Below, piece by piece: positions 55,981 through 56,738 of a stretch of 56,738 nucleotides of DNA; position 1 is the stretch's first letter; each line of letters begins with the position of its first letter. Source of the stretch: a virus. The notes under the pieces were generated by a model. The model ran no database searches and had not been told where the DNA came from. It was given only the letters and a program-made list of their open reading frames with translations. The position numbers and the translations under genes were made by a program. The DNA lies in IMG/VR virus record IMGVR_UViG_3300008952_000057, positions 1 through 56,738 of that record. One strand, written 5' to 3'.

Positions 55981-56738
55981 GTACTCCTTCCGTTTTGGAA
56001 TTTTAAGTCATTAATATATCCTACAAGTGAACCACTAACTGAATAACTATTATCATTAACTATTACAAAGTAACGTAAATTTTGAATGGTTGATGGTATA
56101 GTATATTCTTCATCTTCAACAAGCGTACCACTATGAGAACCACTTCTAATTTTTATCCTATATTTTGTTTCTGATAATCTAGTTAATTCATAGTAATGGG
56201 TTTGACTGTTTGTAAGTGCTGTTGATAATTCACTTTGACTACCTGAATTATAATCTGCACCATCGCCATAGGAAGGGTGTATGTCTCGTTCTGCCGAATT
56301 TGATGATATTTGGTGATGAAAACCAATTTTATCGACACTTGAAGACCAACTTCCAATTCCACTAGATAATCCAAAGAACGCCATCTTATGTGATGATCCA
56401 CCACCAGTAATAGTATCAGTTGTTAGTTTAAATCTAAGAACCCACTTTGAATTTGAAATTTCACCTTCACCGAAATCGTATGATGATATATCATTTGTAC
56501 TGTGCCTTCTAATATCATAATCCAATCTCGTATTAGTAGTATCGACACCAATTAATGATGTACTATCAACAAAATTATCTGAACTGAAATTAATATCTAG
56601 TTGTGCAATTCCATCTAATTTCCAATCCGTACCATCATACCACCAGTAAGAAGGCGTATCATCTGTTTGTTGGAAGATAGAATTTGTCCTTACACCTGTT
56701 AATCCATCCAAGTCACTTGTTGCTGAAAAGTCGTTTTT
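55968..56738 (-). CDS. Tail adhesin with lectin-like domain, 5' end outside window
   Basis: The frame is open through the right edge; the TTG at 56711 is only a possible internal start, since NDFSATSDLDGLTGV continues upstream. The linker IFQQTDDTPSYWWYDGTDW precedes a lectin-like beta domain (WVLRFKLTTDTITGG, YRIKIRSGSHSGTL). The TTG-started part alone has 247 residues. Function as adhesin inferred. Confidence 0.7.
   Translation of the reverse strand, partial: KNDFSATSDLDGLTGVRTNSIFQQTDDTPSYWWYDGTDWKLDGIAQLDINFSSDNFVDSTSLIGVDTTNTRLDYDIRRHSTNDISSYDFGEGEISNSKWVLRFKLTTDTITGGGSSHKMAFFGLSSGIGSWSSSVDKIGFHHQISSNSAERDIHPSYGDGADYNSGSQSELSTALTNSQTHYYELTRLSETKYRIKIRSGSHSGTLVEDEEYTIPSTIQNLRYFVIVNDNSYSVSGSLVGYINDLKFQNGRSTWLE

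Noticed and set aside
1-56738. Complete circular genome by direct joining of the two ends
   Set aside because: Joining the ends shifts the frame of both adhesin genes and no terminal overlap is visible, so completeness cannot be claimed.

Overview
The window is a 56.7 kb AT-rich stretch of a tailed virus (HK97-fold head, Caudoviricetes-type) that almost certainly infects an archaeon. The archaeal signs are an MCM-family helicase, a RadA recombinase and dozens of TATA-box promoters centred about 25 nt upstream of the start codon, the arrangement of leaderless archaeal transcripts. A secreted matrixin-type protease, a cupredoxin-like secreted protein and the low GC suggest a member of the Nitrososphaerota (Thaumarchaeota, ammonia-oxidising archaea). 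That host call is inference, not proof. I see no integrase, no DNA polymerase, no tRNA gene and no CRISPR array.

Layout. (1) 22.4 kb down to 1, minus strand: the morphogenesis block in canonical order. It holds portal, prohead protease fused to a very long Lys-rich tail, acidic scaffold candidate, major capsid protein, decoration-like proteins, head-tail connectors, tail terminator, tail tube, a G/GT tail-chaperone pair with a -1 slippery heptamer, tape measure, distal tail/FnIII protein, baseplate hub with a LamG-like insert, then fibres; the last fibre runs off the left edge. (2) 22.6-24.2 kb, plus strand: a chain of tiny overlapping genes, many with CxxC zinc knuckles. (3) 24.7-25.4 kb: a non-coding divergent region packed with CGATCG/GTCGATCG repeats, the best replication-origin candidate. 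(4) 25.4-36.8 kb, plus strand: a CobS-like AAA+ ATPase with a CobT/NorD-like VWA metallopeptidase, an HNH protein, a gp88-like protein, a D12-class adenine methyltransferase and a second crowd of zinc microproteins. (5) 36.8-43.6 kb, mostly minus: two PD-(D/E)XK nuclease-like proteins, RadA, MCM, a winged helix and a phosphoesterase. (6) 43.6-47.4 kb: a secreted metzincin, a cupredoxin and a third zincin. (7) 47.4-56.7 kb, minus: RNase H, a large low-complexity protein, the large terminase preceded by zinc fingers and a small-terminase candidate, a TGT/DpdA-like protein, a Cas4-like nuclease and another run of tail adhesins that runs off the right edge.

Both edges cut through minus-strand adhesin genes carrying the same type of linker. 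The map therefore looks like a circular or circularly permuted genome whose late block runs from portal through position 1 and on from 56.7 kb to terminase. The two ends share no visible repeat, and joining them directly breaks the frame, so sequence is probably missing at the junction.

How it may work: MCM, RadA, RNase H, the nucleases and the methylase would support replication from the GATC-rich origin, borrowing host polymerase. The AAA+/VWA pair probably remodels a protein target. The promoters fall into recognisable sequence classes, which may encode early/late timing. Several start codons below were moved to fit promoter spacing, Shine-Dalgarno sites or stop-start overlaps.
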